A stretch of DNA of 64,000 bases from assembly GCF_001611275.1 (NCBI RefSeq), contig NZ_CP015080.1, positions 3,860,653 to 3,924,652 on the forward strand. The letters run 5' to 3'. The notes beneath the pieces are model-generated. The model was not told where the DNA came from. It was given only the letters and a program-made list of their open reading frames with translations, and made no database searches. The translations under genes and the position numbers were made by a program. This document shows positions 25,117 to 39,780 of this stretch, one piece after another. Each line of letters opens with the position of its first letter. The stretch's first letter is position 1. The DNA is from Desulfuromonas sp. DDH964. Its GTDB lineage: Bacteria; Desulfobacterota; Desulfuromonadia; Desulfuromonadales; DDH964.

Positions 25117-25566
25117 ATGAACATCTATCAGGTCGAAAAACTGGAATGTCCGGTGACCCTTTTTCTCTGTGACGGCCATGTCCGCGAGGGGGTCATCTTT
25201 CTCAGCCCCTGCAGTGCCTCCCATTCCGGCCCCGAGACCCCCCTCGAACTCTTCAATGACGACGCGCCTTTCTTTGCCTTCCGCAAGGCCGACGATTCCT
25301 TCAGCCTGGTCAACAAGGCGACCATCTGCCACCTGCGCTTCCCGCCCGATTCCGACGCCCCTCCCACTTTCGGCCATCGCTTGCAGGTCCGCATGGTCTT
25401 TCTCGGCGGCGAAGTCCTCAAGGGGACCCTCACCCTCGAGGCCCCCGAGGGGAAGGGACGGCTGCAGGATTTTCTCAACACCCACCACGGCTTCTTTCTG
25501 CTCGACAGCGGTCCCGCCCATTACCTGGTCAACCCCCTGCTGATCTGCGAAATCGCTCCCGCCTGA
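25117..25566 (+). CDS. Conserved-looking protein of unknown function (149 aa)
   Basis: The start at 25117 (MNIYQVEKLECPVTL) has GGGAGG six bases upstream and a promoter just before it. The protein is soluble, beta-rich and without a signal peptide. Two similar stretches suggest an internal repeat: 'VTLFLCDGHVREGVIFLSP' near residue 13 and 'VRMVFLGGEVLKGTLTLEAP' near residue 91. Each is followed by PLELFNDDAPFFAF or LQDFLNTHHGFFLL and then a short strand (SLVNKATICHL or YLVNPLLICEI). This looks like a tandem duplication of a small beta domain. I cannot name the family. It is divergent from rubrerythrin. Confidence 0.72.
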   Translation: MNIYQVEKLECPVTLFLCDGHVREGVIFLSPCSASHSGPETPLELFNDDAPFFAFRKADDSFSLVNKATICHLRFPPDSDAPPTFGHRLQVRMVFLGGEVLKGTLTLEAPEGKGRLQDFLNTHHGFFLLDSGPAHYLVNPLLICEIAPA

Positions 25567-25567
25567 A

Positions 25568-25598
25568 TAAAAAACGGCAGCCCCCGAAGGAGCTGCCG
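25568..25598 (-). terminator. Terminator of the PEGA lipoprotein gene
   Basis: The stem CGGCAGC/GCTGCCG (25575-25581 with 25592-25598), with a partly paired inner loop, is followed on the minus strand by a T-rich tract of seven bases. Confidence 0.75.
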
Positions 25599-25631
25599 CC
25601 TGGTTGGTTCCCGGTCAGTGCTGTGCTGCGG

Positions 25632-26036
25632 TCAGAAACGCCGTTCCTCCCCGGGGACGGTCGCCTGGGCGGTCAGCTGCGGCATCGCTTTGCGCATCAC
25701 GAAGTTGTAGCTGTCCTTCAACTTCTTGGTGAAGAAGGCGCCGAGCCAGAGCGGGCTCCAGACCAGGCCGGCCGCCAGCCAGCCGTTGCGGGCCGAGACA
25801 TCGGTCTCGTCCGCCTTGATCTGGTATTCGATCGCTTCGTAGCCCGGTTTCTCCACGGTCACGGCGAAGGAGCTGCCGGTGCTGTTGGCATATTCGTACT
25901 TGCAGGGCGTCACCCCGATCCGCTGACCATCGACTGTCACTGCGGCGCCGACCGGCTCCGAAAGGATCAGGGCCTGGTTGGCACAGGCACTGGTAAAAAA
26001 GGTTAGGACCATCAGGGCGAGCAGTTTCTTCAGCAT
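25632..26036 (-). CDS. PEGA-domain lipoprotein
   Basis: A 134-residue lipoprotein starting at the ATG at 26036 (MLKKLLALMVL), with GAGG eight bases upstream. The signal peptide ends in the lipobox TSAC near residue 18. The PEGA-like fold follows: ILSEPVGAAVTVDGQRIGVTPCKYEY, then FAVTVEKPGYEAIEY. A hydrophobic stretch, NGWLAAGLVWSPLWLGAFF, near residue 90 may contact the membrane; such a tail is common in this lipoprotein family. Domain presence suggests binding at the cell surface, but no substrate is known. Confidence 0.82.
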   Translation of the reverse strand: MLKKLLALMVLTFFTSACANQALILSEPVGAAVTVDGQRIGVTPCKYEYANSTGSSFAVTVEKPGYEAIEYQIKADETDVSARNGWLAAGLVWSPLWLGAFFTKKLKDSYNFVMRKAMPQLTAQATVPGEERRF

Positions 26037-26039
26037 CAA

Positions 26040-26367
26040 GGCAACCTCATCTCTCGTTCAGGGAAATGCTAACAGGATACGGTTCGGCCCCTTATTTTAG
26101 CAACCTTCGTGCCAAACAATTGATTTTGCGACACTTTCACCCTTGTTAAAATCCCGACCGCCGTCACAGGTCAAGGGGCCAGGAATCAGCACCCTCTTTT
26201 CAGTAGCTTATCACCCGCAATTGCCGGTGTCGGCGACTAGGGCACACCTTGATTCTTAACTGTCGTCAAACCGGAATTCCGGCAACTTTTTGACACCTGG
26301 GCATTTAACGGGCAGGATTGCCACGGTTTGTTGCAAACTGTGGCCGGGCCACCACACCCGAACCGGG
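26040..26367. other. Gene-free interval between the PEGA lipoprotein and uvrA
   Basis: About 330 bases that are AT-richer than the flanks. It contains one imperfect hairpin (26321-26343) lacking a T run, just beyond the uvrA stop, and the upstream region of the lipoprotein gene. No gene, RNA or repeat is recognised. Confidence 0.5.
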
Positions 26368-29181
<2,814 letters not shown>

Positions 29182-29201
29182 AAATTCAGATCCAGATCTT
29201 C

Positions 29202-29287
29202 GCCACAGAGGCACAGAGACCCGGAGAAAATCTTCGGTCCTGCCCTCGGGTTCTTGGGACTTCTCTGTGCCTTCGTGTCTCTGTTGC
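29202..29287. repeat. Imperfect long palindrome between pdxA and uvrA (REP-like element)
   Basis: The left arm (29202-29230, GCCACAGAGGCACAGAGA...) and right arm (29261-29287, ending GTGTCTCTGTTGC) are imperfect inverted copies built from CACAGAG-type units around a 30-base centre. Very similar CAGAG-rich palindromes are scattered through many environmental bacterial genomes. It fills nearly the whole gap between the pdxA stop and the uvrA start, and its right arm touches the pdxA stop codon. The transcript would form a hairpin. Confidence 0.6.
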
Positions 29288-30288
29288 TACAGATTTTTGG
29301 CCATTTCCGCCGCCAGCTTCACCGCTGCCACCAGGCTTGCTCTGCTCGCCCGGCCGCTGCCGGCCAGATCGTAGGCAGTGCCGTGATCGACGCTGGTGCG
29401 GACGATGGGAAGGCCGAGGGTAACGTTGACGGCGTCCTCGAAGTGCAGGAGCTTCAGCGGAATCAGACCCTGATCGTGATACATGCAGATCACCGCGTCA
29501 CAGGCCTGCTGCTGCACCGCGAAGTGGAACAGGGTGTCGGCGCTGTGGGGTCCGGTGGCGGCAATCCCTGCCTCCTGCGCCGCGGCAATCGCCGGCCGGA
29601 TCAGGCGCGCTTCCTCGTCTCCGAAGAGCCCCCCCTCGCCGGCGTGGGGGTTGAGGGCCAGCACCGCCAGCCGTGGCTGGGCGAGACCGAAGAAGCGGCG
29701 CAGGTCGCCGTCGGTGACGCGCAGGGTGGCGAGGATCTCCGCGCGGGAGAGGGCTGCCGGCACCGCGCTCAGGGCAAGATGGGTGGTGACCAGGCAGACC
29801 TTCAGGCGCGCGCCGGCGAGCATCATTACCACCTTGTCGACCCCGCAACGGTCGGCGAGAAGCTCGGTATGGCCGGGGAAAGGGGAGCCGGCGGCATGGA
29901 TCGCCGCCTTGCTGATCGGTGCCGTGACCATGCCGGCGGCGCTCCCCGCAATGCAGCGGTCGCAGGCCCATTCGATGTAGTCGACCATCGCCCGGCCGCA
30001 GGCGGCATCGGGCTGGCCGTAGACCAGGTTTTCGGCCGGCAGGGTGGAGAGCGCCTCGATGTCCAGCTGACGCGAGCCGAGGTGGAGCCGGTGGCTGGCC
30101 AGGTCGCCCACCGTCAGCTCCGCCGCTACCCCGAAGAGCCGCGCCGCGCGCTGCAGGCAGCCCGGATCCCCGGCCACCAGCAGCGGCCGGGCAAGCGGGT
30201 CGAAGGCCCCGGCAAGGAGGGCCTTGACGATGATTTCCGGGCCGACTCCGGTCGGGTCGCCCATGGTGATGATCAGGGGGCGTGACAT
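29287..30288 (-). CDS. pdxA: 4-hydroxythreonine-4-phosphate dehydrogenase
   Basis: A 333-residue NAD-dependent enzyme of the DXP-dependent pyridoxal 5'-phosphate pathway, forming 3-amino-1-hydroxyacetone phosphate. The start at 30288 ([19 protein letters not shown]) is the family N-terminus, with AAAGGAG eight bases upstream; the longer frame adds 19 residues. Metal-binding His residues are seen in [24 protein letters not shown] and [12 protein letters not shown]. It lies downstream of the two PPIase genes after their terminator, and the palindromic repeat directly follows its stop codon. Confidence 0.95.
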   Translation of the reverse strand: MSRPLIITMGDPTGVGPEIIVKALLAGAFDPLARPLLVAGDPGCLQRAARLFGVAAELTVGDLASHRLHLGSRQLDIEALSTLPAENLVYGQPDAACGRAMVDYIEWACDRCIAGSAAGMVTAPISKAAIHAAGSPFPGHTELLADRCGVDKVVMMLAGARLKVCLVTTHLALSAVPAALSRAEILATLRVTDGDLRRFFGLAQPRLAVLALNPHAGEGGLFGDEEARLIRPAIAAAQEAGIAATGPHSADTLFHFAVQQQACDAVICMYHDQGLIPLKLLHFEDAVNVTLGLPIVRTSVDHGTAYDLAGSGRASRASLVAAVKLAAEMAKNL

Positions 30289-30368
30289 GGGTACTTCTCC
30301 TTTGGACAAGCTCGTATCATAACCCAATTGCCGCCAGCGGGACAATGCTGCCAGCGACCCGGAAAATG

Positions 30369-30394
30369 AAAACCCCCGCCGGAAGGGGCGGGGG
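30369..30394 (-). terminator. Terminator after the PPIase gene pair
   Basis: The 8-bp G-C stem CCCCCGCC/GGCGGGGG (30373-30380 with 30387-30394) is followed on the minus strand by four T. Confidence 0.75.
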
Positions 30395-30419
30395 CAACGG
30401 AATTAGATAGTGACGGGTC

Positions 30420-31367
30420 TCAGATCCGGATATCGATGTAGGCATCCTTTTTCAACCCCTGGGCCCACTCCTTGAAACGCTCCTCGCGTTTCTGTTCCAG
30501 CAGGGTCTGCTCGATCTCCCCCTTGACACTATCGAAGTTGCGGATCGTCCCCGGCTTGCGGACATCGACCCGAAAGAGATGGAGATTGCCGTCCGGCCCC
30601 GGTACGACAGCGCTGACCTCCCCCTGCTGCAGGTTGCGGATCGCCTGGTCGAAGACCGGGGCCAGCTCCCCCTCCTTGAATATCCCCATATCGCCACCTT
30701 CGGCCCCGGCCCCTTTTTCCGCCTCGATCACGGCCGCGACCTCGGCGCCGGCGAGGAGCTGCTGGCGGGCCGCCGTGGCTGCTGCTGTGGCCGCTGTGCG
30801 CTCCGCGGCGGTTGCCCCGGCCGGGATCGGGAAAGTGATCCGGCTGATGCGCATGTAGGGGGCTTCGCGATAGTCGTCGATGTGCTCCTTGAAATAGTCG
30901 AGCAGGTCCTGGTTGGTCACCTCGACCTTGCTCTGCACCTCGCGACCGATCAGCTTGAAACGCAGGATCTGCTTGCCGAGACTCTGCTTGTAGACATCGA
31001 AGTTCATTCCCTGGGCTTCCAGCGCCGCCACCAGTTGCTCGCGGGTGAGGCGATTCTGCTTCTGGACGTCCCGGATCGCAGCCTCCACTTCGTCGTCGCT
31101 GACCTTCAGCTTGAGCTCGTCAATCTTCTGCTCGACCAGCGAGTCCTCGATCAGCCGGGAGAGGAGCTGGCTGCGCAGGTTGGCGAGTTCCAGCCCGCTG
31201 GGCCTGGCTTTCCCCTGCAGGGCGGCGTCCAGCGCTAGATCGAGCTGATGGGTTGTCACGACCCGGTCATTGACCACCGCGGCGACACCATCGACCACCT
31301 CGCCCCGCACCGGCGCTGCGAACACCCCGAGCAGCAGGGCCAGCACCATGATTCTGCCTGCCTTCAT
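30420..31367 (-). CDS. SurA-like periplasmic peptidyl-prolyl isomerase / outer-membrane protein chaperone
   Basis: A 315-residue periplasmic protein starting at the ATG at 31367 (MKAGRIMVLALLLGV), with AAAGGA seven bases upstream. The signal peptide is cleaved near VRGEVVDG. The SurA-N chaperone region starts GVAAVVNDRVVTTHQLD and runs to about residue 170. One parvulin domain follows, with the family GGDMGIFKEGELAPVFDQAI and VPGPDGNLHLFRVD. E. coli SurA has two parvulin domains and about 430 residues; this shorter single-parvulin form is typical of other proteobacterial groups. It would fold outer-membrane proteins. It lies 34 bases after a second PPIase gene. Confidence 0.88.
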   Translation of the reverse strand: MKAGRIMVLALLLGVFAAPVRGEVVDGVAAVVNDRVVTTHQLDLALDAALQGKARPSGLELANLRSQLLSRLIEDSLVEQKIDELKLKVSDDEVEAAIRDVQKQNRLTREQLVAALEAQGMNFDVYKQSLGKQILRFKLIGREVQSKVEVTNQDLLDYFKEHIDDYREAPYMRISRITFPIPAGATAAERTAATAAATAARQQLLAGAEVAAVIEAEKGAGAEGGDMGIFKEGELAPVFDQAIRNLQQGEVSAVVPGPDGNLHLFRVDVRKPGTIRNFDSVKGEIEQTLLEQKREERFKEWAQGLKKDAYIDIRI

Positions 31368-31401
31368 CACATTTTCCTTTAGCGTTGCTGCCATCCCCGC
31401 C

Positions 31402-32331
31402 CTAGAGCAGGGACCAGTTCATGTCGATTTTTGCCCGGCTGCGCAATTCCTGCAACCAGGATTGATAGGCCTGTTCCTGGCGGTCGGCCAGCAACTCGTC
31501 CCGGATCCTGTCGCGAACCTGGTCGAGGCTCAGGCGCTGGGCCGGGCGGCGTTCTTCGACCAGGAAGATGTGGTAGCCATATTCGCTGCGCACCAGATCG
31601 CTGATACGCCCCTTCGCCAGGGTGAAGACCACCTTGTCAAACTCCGGCGGCATTTCGCCGCGAGCGAAAAAGCCAAGATCTCCCCCCTGTTCAGCGTCCG
31701 GAGAGAGGGAAAATTCCTTGGCCACGGCAGCAAAGGGACGTCCCTGCTGTAACAGGGCGAGGACACGCTCCCCTTCCTCCTGGCTGCCGACGACGATCTG
31801 GCGGGCACGCACCTGGTCGGGGCGGTTGAACTCGTCCTGGTGTTCCCGGTAATAATTATCGATCTCGGCCTCGCTCACCCCGATCCGGACATCGACCGCC
31901 TGGCGCATGACCTTCTCCACCAGCAGTCCGCGCTCCAGTTCCTGGCGCCAGTCGGCAAAGGAAATCCCCCGTTCCCTGAGGACCTCGTCGAAGGATCTGT
32001 CGGGATACTCGGCGCGGTATTCCTGGATCGCCTGGTCGACCTCGGCGGGGGTTACCTTGATCTGCAGGCGTTCGGCCTCGGCGAGGGTCAATTCCTGGTC
32101 GATGACCTGGACCAGGAAGGCCCGTTCCAGCTCGTTCTTCTCGTCGGCACTCAGTTCCTGGCCGGCGGGGAGGGTTTTGGCGAACTCGCGGCGAAACTGG
32201 TCGAGGGTCACGGTGCGGTTGTCGACCCGGACCAGGACCGGCGACGAAGCTTCACCCTTTTCCTTGCAGGCAAAGAGGGGGATACAGAGAAAAATCAGAA
32301 CCAGCAGGGTTTTGCTGCGCAGTAGGCACAT
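31402..32331 (-). CDS. Parvulin-type peptidyl-prolyl isomerase lipoprotein (PrsA/PpiC-like)
   Basis: A 309-residue lipoprotein. The signal peptide, starting at the ATG at 32331 (MCLLRSKTLLVLIFL), ends in the lipobox PLFAC near residue 22. A SurA-N-like helical region (RVDNRTVTLDQFRREF to about residue 165) precedes one parvulin domain with VRARQIVVGSQEEGERVL, GGDLGFFARGEMPPEFDKVVF and SEYGYHIFLVEERRPA. The start is uncertain: an in-frame GTG 15 bases upstream is also possible and neither has a strong ribosome site. It is paired with the SurA-like gene downstream, and the two share domain order, suggesting an old duplication. Confidence 0.86.
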   Translation of the reverse strand: MCLLRSKTLLVLIFLCIPLFACKEKGEASSPVLVRVDNRTVTLDQFRREFAKTLPAGQELSADEKNELERAFLVQVIDQELTLAEAERLQIKVTPAEVDQAIQEYRAEYPDRSFDEVLRERGISFADWRQELERGLLVEKVMRQAVDVRIGVSEAEIDNYYREHQDEFNRPDQVRARQIVVGSQEEGERVLALLQQGRPFAAVAKEFSLSPDAEQGGDLGFFARGEMPPEFDKVVFTLAKGRISDLVRSEYGYHIFLVEERRPAQRLSLDQVRDRIRDELLADRQEQAYQSWLQELRSRAKIDMNWSLL

Positions 32332-32412
32332 AAGCTTCCGATCCACGGCGGGCGAATGCTCGGGGGAGGTCAGGCCGGCGGCGAGGGGCCGCGGAGAGTC
32401 AGGCTAGCACAG

Positions 32413-35904
<3,492 letters not shown>

Positions 35905-35966
35905 GGTCAAGGGCCATGCCCCGGTTGGGCAGCGCGGCACTCCTCTGGTCTGGCAGGCAAAGAGAC

Positions 35967-35988
35967 GGGGCGTGCCAGTGCACGCCCC
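35967..35988 (-). terminator. Possible terminator of nadA
   Basis: The perfect 8-bp stem GGGGCGTG/CACGCCCC lies 24 bases beyond the nadA stop. The minus-strand tail is only moderately T-rich (TCTCTTTG), so termination efficiency is doubtful. Confidence 0.45.
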
Positions 35989-36012
35989 TGAAAAAGATCG
36001 GTTGGTTGGTGA

Positions 36013-36930
36013 CTAGTCCCGCGGCACCGCGAGCATCCGCTCCAGGCTTCCCCGGGCGCGAGCGGCGACATCGGCGGGAACGGTAATCTGCGGGCTCATA
36101 TGCTGCAGGCAGCTGAGGACATCCTCCAGGGAGGTCAGCTTCATGTTCGGACAGATCAGGCGTGAGGTCGGCAGGATGAAGCTCTTCTCCGGGTTCTCGC
36201 GCCGCAACCGGTAAAGGATGCCGGCCTCGGTGCCGACGATGAACTTCTGTGCCGGACTGGTCCTGACGTAATCATACATGCCGCTGGTCGAACAGATGTG
36301 GTGGGCACGCCGGAGGATTTCGGGCGCACACTCGGGATGGGCCAAAAAGAGCGCATCGGGGTGTTCGGCCAGAGCCCGCTCGACGTCGGCGACCTGGAGC
36401 CGCTCATGGGTCGGACAGTAGCCGTCCCAGAAATAGCAGGTCTTGCTCGTCTGGCCGGCGATGTAGCGCCCGAGGTTGCGGTCGGGGACGAGGAGCACCT
36501 CGTCGGCGTCGAGGGAATTGACCACCCGCACCGCGTTGGCGCTGGTGCAGCAGATGTCGCTCTCGGCTTTGACGGCGGCGCTGGAATTGACGTAGGTGAC
36601 GACCGTCGCCCCGGGATGTCTGGTTTTCATCGCCCGCAGGCCTTCGGCCGTGACCATGTCGGCCATCGGGCAGCCGGCATCGGGCCTGGGGAGGAGGACA
36701 ATTTTGTCCGGCGCCAGGATCGCTGCACTTTCCGCCATGAAATGGACGCCGCAAAAAACGATTACGGCGCGGTCGGTGCGCGCCGCCTCGAGGGACAGCC
36801 CGAGGGAATCCCCGGTGATGTCCGCCAGTTCCTGGATTTCGTCGCGCTGATAGTTATGCGCCAGCAGCAGGGCATTGCGCTCCCGGGCCAGGCGCCGGAT
36901 CTCGTCCTTGATCTCTTGCTGACTCTTCAT
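36013..36930 (-). CDS. nadA: Quinolinate synthase
   Basis: A 305-residue 4Fe-4S enzyme of NAD biosynthesis condensing iminoaspartate with dihydroxyacetone phosphate. The three cluster cysteines are recognisable in [17 protein letters not shown] and RLICPNMK. Other landmarks are [39 protein letters not shown] and HPECAPE. GGAAGGA lies five bases before the start at 36930. It has a near-consensus promoter, divergent from the tat genes. No nadB or nadC is adjacent. Confidence 0.96.
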   Translation of the reverse strand: MKSQQEIKDEIRRLARERNALLLAHNYQRDEIQELADITGDSLGLSLEAARTDRAVIVFCGVHFMAESAAILAPDKIVLLPRPDAGCPMADMVTAEGLRAMKTRHPGATVVTYVNSSAAVKAESDICCTSANAVRVVNSLDADEVLLVPDRNLGRYIAGQTSKTCYFWDGYCPTHERLQVADVERALAEHPDALFLAHPECAPEILRRAHHICSTSGMYDYVRTSPAQKFIVGTEAGILYRLRRENPEKSFILPTSRLICPNMKLTSLEDVLSCLQHMSPQITVPADVAARARGSLERMLAVPRD

Positions 36931-36962
36931 GAAGGTCCTTCCACAGGTTCGATGTGCGCCGT

Positions 36963-36991
36963 ATACTAGTTCAAAACCCCTGATATGTCAA
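36963..36991 (-). promoter_or_regulatory. Sigma70 promoter of nadA
   Basis: On the minus strand TTGACA (36986-36991) and TAGTAT (36963-36968) are separated by 17 bases, 33 bases before the start codon. Confidence 0.78.
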
Positions 36992-37013
36992 ACCTTTATC
37001 GGCGAATCCGGCC

Positions 37014-37042
37014 TTGACAGGGGCTTCGATTGGGGCTATTCT
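37014..37042 (+). promoter_or_regulatory. Sigma70 promoter of tatB-tatC
   Basis: TTGACA (37014-37019) and TATTCT (37037-37042) are separated by 17 bases, 43 bases before the start of tatB. It is back-to-back with the nadA promoter. Confidence 0.78.
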
Positions 37043-37085
37043 CAGCGGGCCTGAAACAACCTCTTTCTTTCAAGGACTTCCCGTT

Positions 37086-37424
37086 ATGTTCGGAATCGGC
37101 ATGCCCGAGCTCCTGCTGATCCTGGCCCTTGCCCTGATCGTCATCGGCCCGAAGAAACTCCCCGATATCGCCCGTGCCCTCGGTCGCGGCTTCGCCGAAT
37201 TCAGGCGCGCCACCGACGAGTTGAAGACCTCCTTCCACGAGGAGGTTCGAACTGCCGAAACCAAGAAGCGCCTGCTCGAGGAAGGCAAAATCCATCCCCC
37301 CGGCGCCGCCCGCAAAGAGGCGGAGGGCGGGTCGGAAGAAGCGGGCCCCGCGGACGACCCCTATCGGACCGCCCGGGAAGAGCGGGCGGCGGCCCCGAGC
37401 GAGGATGCCGGAAATGAGCGATGA
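37086..37424 (+). CDS. tatB: Sec-independent translocase subunit, TatB-like (TatA/B family)
   Basis: A 112-residue protein with one N-terminal membrane helix ([20 protein letters not shown]) followed by an amphipathic helix ([17 protein letters not shown]) and a long charged tail rich in Glu, Ala and Pro. Glu at position 8 (MFGIGMPEL) is the residue typical of TatB; TatA proteins usually have a polar uncharged residue there. The start is the ATG at 37086, with AAGGA nine bases upstream. It overlaps tatC by 11 bases, so the two are co-translated. With TatC it forms the receptor for folded twin-arginine precursors. No separate TatA is in the window. Confidence 0.85.
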   Translation: MFGIGMPELLLILALALIVIGPKKLPDIARALGRGFAEFRRATDELKTSFHEEVRTAETKKRLLEEGKIHPPGAARKEAEGGSEEAGPADDPYRTAREERAAAPSEDAGNER

Positions 37425-38178
37425 AAGCCTCCCCTTTACCAAGCACCTGGAGGAGTTGCGGCGCCGCCTGATCATCGCCGCCGGGTCCTGGCTGGTCGCC
37501 TTCATCGCCTGCTACAGCTACTCGGAACAACTCTTCCAGTTCATTTCCGGGCCGGTGCGGGCCGCCCTGCCGGCAGGAAGCTCGCTGGTCTTCATCAACG
37601 CCACCGAACCCTTCTTCACTTACCTGAAGATCGCGGCCCTGACCGGCCTGCTCATTGCCCTGCCGGTCATCTTCTGGCAGCTCTGGGGCTTTGTCGCGCC
37701 CGGGCTCTATGCCCATGAAAAGAAGCTCGCCGTCCCCTTCGTCTTTGCCAGTACGCTCTGCTTCGGGGCCGGGGCCTATTTCGGCTTTCGCTTCGTCTTT
37801 CCCACCATCTTCACTTTTCTCATCAATTATGGTACCAGCAGCGGCGAAATCAGCGCCATGCTCTCCATGGGGCAGTACCTCGCCCTGTCGAGCAAGCTGC
37901 TGCTCGCCTTCGGTCTCGTCTTCGAGCTGCCGATCATCATCTTTTTCCTCGCCCGCATGGGCATTGTCGACCATCTCTGGTTGCGCCGCAACCGCAAGTA
38001 TGCACTGATCGCCGCCTTTGTCATCGGCGCCATCCTGACCCCGCCCGATGTCTTTTCCCAGACCGCCCTGGCCCTGCCGTTCATCATCCTCTACGAAGTC
38101 GGAATCTGGGTCGCCTTCTTCTTTGGTAAAAAAAGGGCGCGCGAAGCCAAAGATTCCGGCCCCGGAGAAGCAGGCTGA
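37414..38178 (+). CDS. tatC: Sec-independent translocase subunit TatC
   Basis: A 254-residue membrane protein with six helices. The family N-terminus [13 protein letters not shown] is present, followed by the conserved first periplasmic loop and the [39 protein letters not shown] segment (split here for length), with the [15 protein letters not shown] helix and [13 protein letters not shown] near the end. I prefer the ATG at 37414 (MSDESLPF) with GAGG nine bases upstream; a second ATG three codons earlier is possible. It forms the core of the twin-arginine receptor with the preceding TatB-like protein. Confidence 0.95.
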   Translation: MSDESLPFTKHLEELRRRLIIAAGSWLVAFIACYSYSEQLFQFISGPVRAALPAGSSLVFINATEPFFTYLKIAALTGLLIALPVIFWQLWGFVAPGLYAHEKKLAVPFVFASTLCFGAGAYFGFRFVFPTIFTFLINYGTSSGEISAMLSMGQYLALSSKLLLAFGLVFELPIIIFFLARMGIVDHLWLRRNRKYALIAAFVIGAILTPPDVFSQTALALPFIILYEVGIWVAFFFGKKRAREAKDSGPGEAG

Positions 38179-38206
38179 ATGCGCAACTGAGGAGGGCCGG
38201 TTTCTT

Positions 38207-39088
38207 TCAAGCAGGGGCAACCGGTGACGGCGCCATGTCGGCCCTGAGCTGGTGGACCAGCCGGTTTTTGCCGCCCCGCTTCGCCTGATACATCAAGTCG
38301 TCAGCTGCCCGGACCAGGCTGTCGAGATCGTCCTCAAAGCCGTCGAAAGTAACCGCCCCGATACTGAAGGTGACCGGCCAATCGCCCTCTCCCATCGCTG
38401 ACAGCAACTCCCGCTGAATTTTTTGCAGAGCTTCGCCCCCCGCACTGAACCCGGTCTCCGGCAACAGCAGTGCGAACTCGTCCCCGCCCAGACGCGCCGC
38501 CACATCGATACTGCGGAGCTGCCGCTTCAGGTTGCGGGCAACGGCCTGGAGCAACTGATCACCGGCGCCATGACCAAACGAGTCGTTGACCTGCTTGAAG
38601 TTGTCGAGGTCGAAATAGGCGAGGGTGTAAGCCCGGCCATAGCGGGCGGCGCGCTGCGCCTCGTCTCCCAGACGCTGATAAAAGATGCGGCCGTTGACCA
38701 GGCCGGTCAGGGTATCGGTCCCGGCCAGCGCCTGCTGGAGGCGCAAAAGGCCCCTGACCCGCAGCACGAGGTGACTGACGAGGAGAAAGAAACCGAAACG
38801 CACCAGGGCATTCCAAAAGGGCGCCCATGCATTATAATAACTTCTGTTTGCCACCTCCGCCGCCATCCAGACCAGGGCGGCGAGCAGGGCACAGCTGTAG
38901 GTCTCCTCGCGCCGGGCGTACCAGGCCAGGAGCAGGAGCGGTGCAACGTAGAAGAGCGAGAAGGAGAGCTCTTCGCCCGTCCAGTAATTGATCAGGCCAA
39001 GAAGTAGGGTGGCAGAAAGGGCCACAACGACCAGCCATGGCCGCGAAAGCCGCTCCAGCTTGCGGTTGATCCGATCGGTAAGGGTCAT
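38207..39088 (-). CDS. Membrane-anchored diguanylate cyclase (GGDEF)
   Basis: A 293-residue cyclic-di-GMP synthase. The start is the ATG at 39088 (MTLTDRINRKLERL). About four N-terminal hydrophobic segments (residues 20-125) form an integral-membrane module without a recognisable ligand-binding loop. The catalytic domain begins TDTLTGLVNGRIFYQRL and has YFDLDNFKQVNDSFGHGAGD and RLGGDEFALLLPE. The product-inhibition site RSID lies five residues before GGDEF, so feedback by c-di-GMP is expected. It follows the adenosyltransferase gene by seven bases and converges on tatC. Confidence 0.92.
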   Translation of the reverse strand: MTLTDRINRKLERLSRPWLVVVALSATLLLGLINYWTGEELSFSLFYVAPLLLLAWYARREETYSCALLAALVWMAAEVANRSYYNAWAPFWNALVRFGFFLLVSHLVLRVRGLLRLQQALAGTDTLTGLVNGRIFYQRLGDEAQRAARYGRAYTLAYFDLDNFKQVNDSFGHGAGDQLLQAVARNLKRQLRSIDVAARLGGDEFALLLPETGFSAGGEALQKIQRELLSAMGEGDWPVTFSIGAVTFDGFEDDLDSLVRAADDLMYQAKRGGKNRLVHQLRADMAPSPVAPA

Positions 39089-39095
39089 GGGACGA

Positions 39096-39701
39096 TCACC
39101 CGGGCACCGGATCGTGATCGCCACGGTAAGGGGTCCAGAGGATATCCTCGCGACCGCCGTCATTGCAGAGCCGTGCCCAGACGAAACAAAGGTCGGAGAG
39201 CCGGTTGAGATAGGTCAGAGCGTGGGGATTGAAGGTCTGCCTGCCAGCGCTCTCTTCGCTCACCCGGGCTTCGATGACGGTACGCTCGGCCCGGCGGGCG
39301 ACGGTTCGCACCAGGTGCAGGGTGGCCGCAGCACGGCTCCCCCCGGGGAGAATGAAGCTGGTCAAGGGCTCGAGGCGTTCCGTTGCCGCAGCAATCAGCC
39401 CCTCCAGGCGTTGCACGTGGCCGGCGCCGATCCGGGGGAGATGCTCTTCCTTTTCCGGGTCCCCGAGCGGAGTCGCCAGGTCGGCGCCGAGATCGAAAAG
39501 TTCCTGCTGCAGGCGTTGTACCTCGGCCGCCAAACCCGCGGGCAGCACCTCCAGGCGCACCAGGCCAAGCAGGCAATTGACTTCATCGACGGTCCCATAG
39601 GCGGCAACCCGGGGTGCATGCTTGGGGACCCGGCTCCCATCCGCCAGGCTGGTCTCGCCGCGGTCGCCACCACCAGTGGTAATGCGATCAAGTCGAACCA
39701 T
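39096..39701 (-). CDS. Cob(I)alamin adenosyltransferase, PduO type
   Basis: A 201-residue enzyme transferring adenosyl from ATP to cobalamin. The family N-terminal ATP-binding segment ITTGGGDRGETSLADGSRVPK is followed by AYGTVDEVNCLLGL, LFDLGADLATP, FILPGGSRAAATLHLVRTVARRAER and LTYLNRLSDLCFVWAR, all hallmark segments of PduO-type (ATR) proteins. GGGAGGAG lies three bases before the start at 39701. It is followed closely by the diguanylate cyclase gene. B12-dependent enzymes elsewhere would use the product. Confidence 0.93.
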   Translation of the reverse strand: MVRLDRITTGGGDRGETSLADGSRVPKHAPRVAAYGTVDEVNCLLGLVRLEVLPAGLAAEVQRLQQELFDLGADLATPLGDPEKEEHLPRIGAGHVQRLEGLIAAATERLEPLTSFILPGGSRAAATLHLVRTVARRAERTVIEARVSEESAGRQTFNPHALTYLNRLSDLCFVWARLCNDGGREDILWTPYRGDHDPVPG

Positions 39702-39780
39702 CGTCTCCTCCCGGTTCAGGTAAAAGGTTTTCAGGTTAGGAATCCGCGACTTTCACTTCGAAACCCAGGTCATATTGCCG

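Noticed and set aside
26321..26343. Hairpin downstream of uvrA as its terminator
   Set aside because: The stem is good but no T tract follows on the minus strand, so termination is not supported.
36961..36968. GTATAC half-site before nadA as a third copy of the GntR operator
   Set aside because: Only one 6-base half-site is present and it coincides with the -10 hexamer of the nadA promoter.
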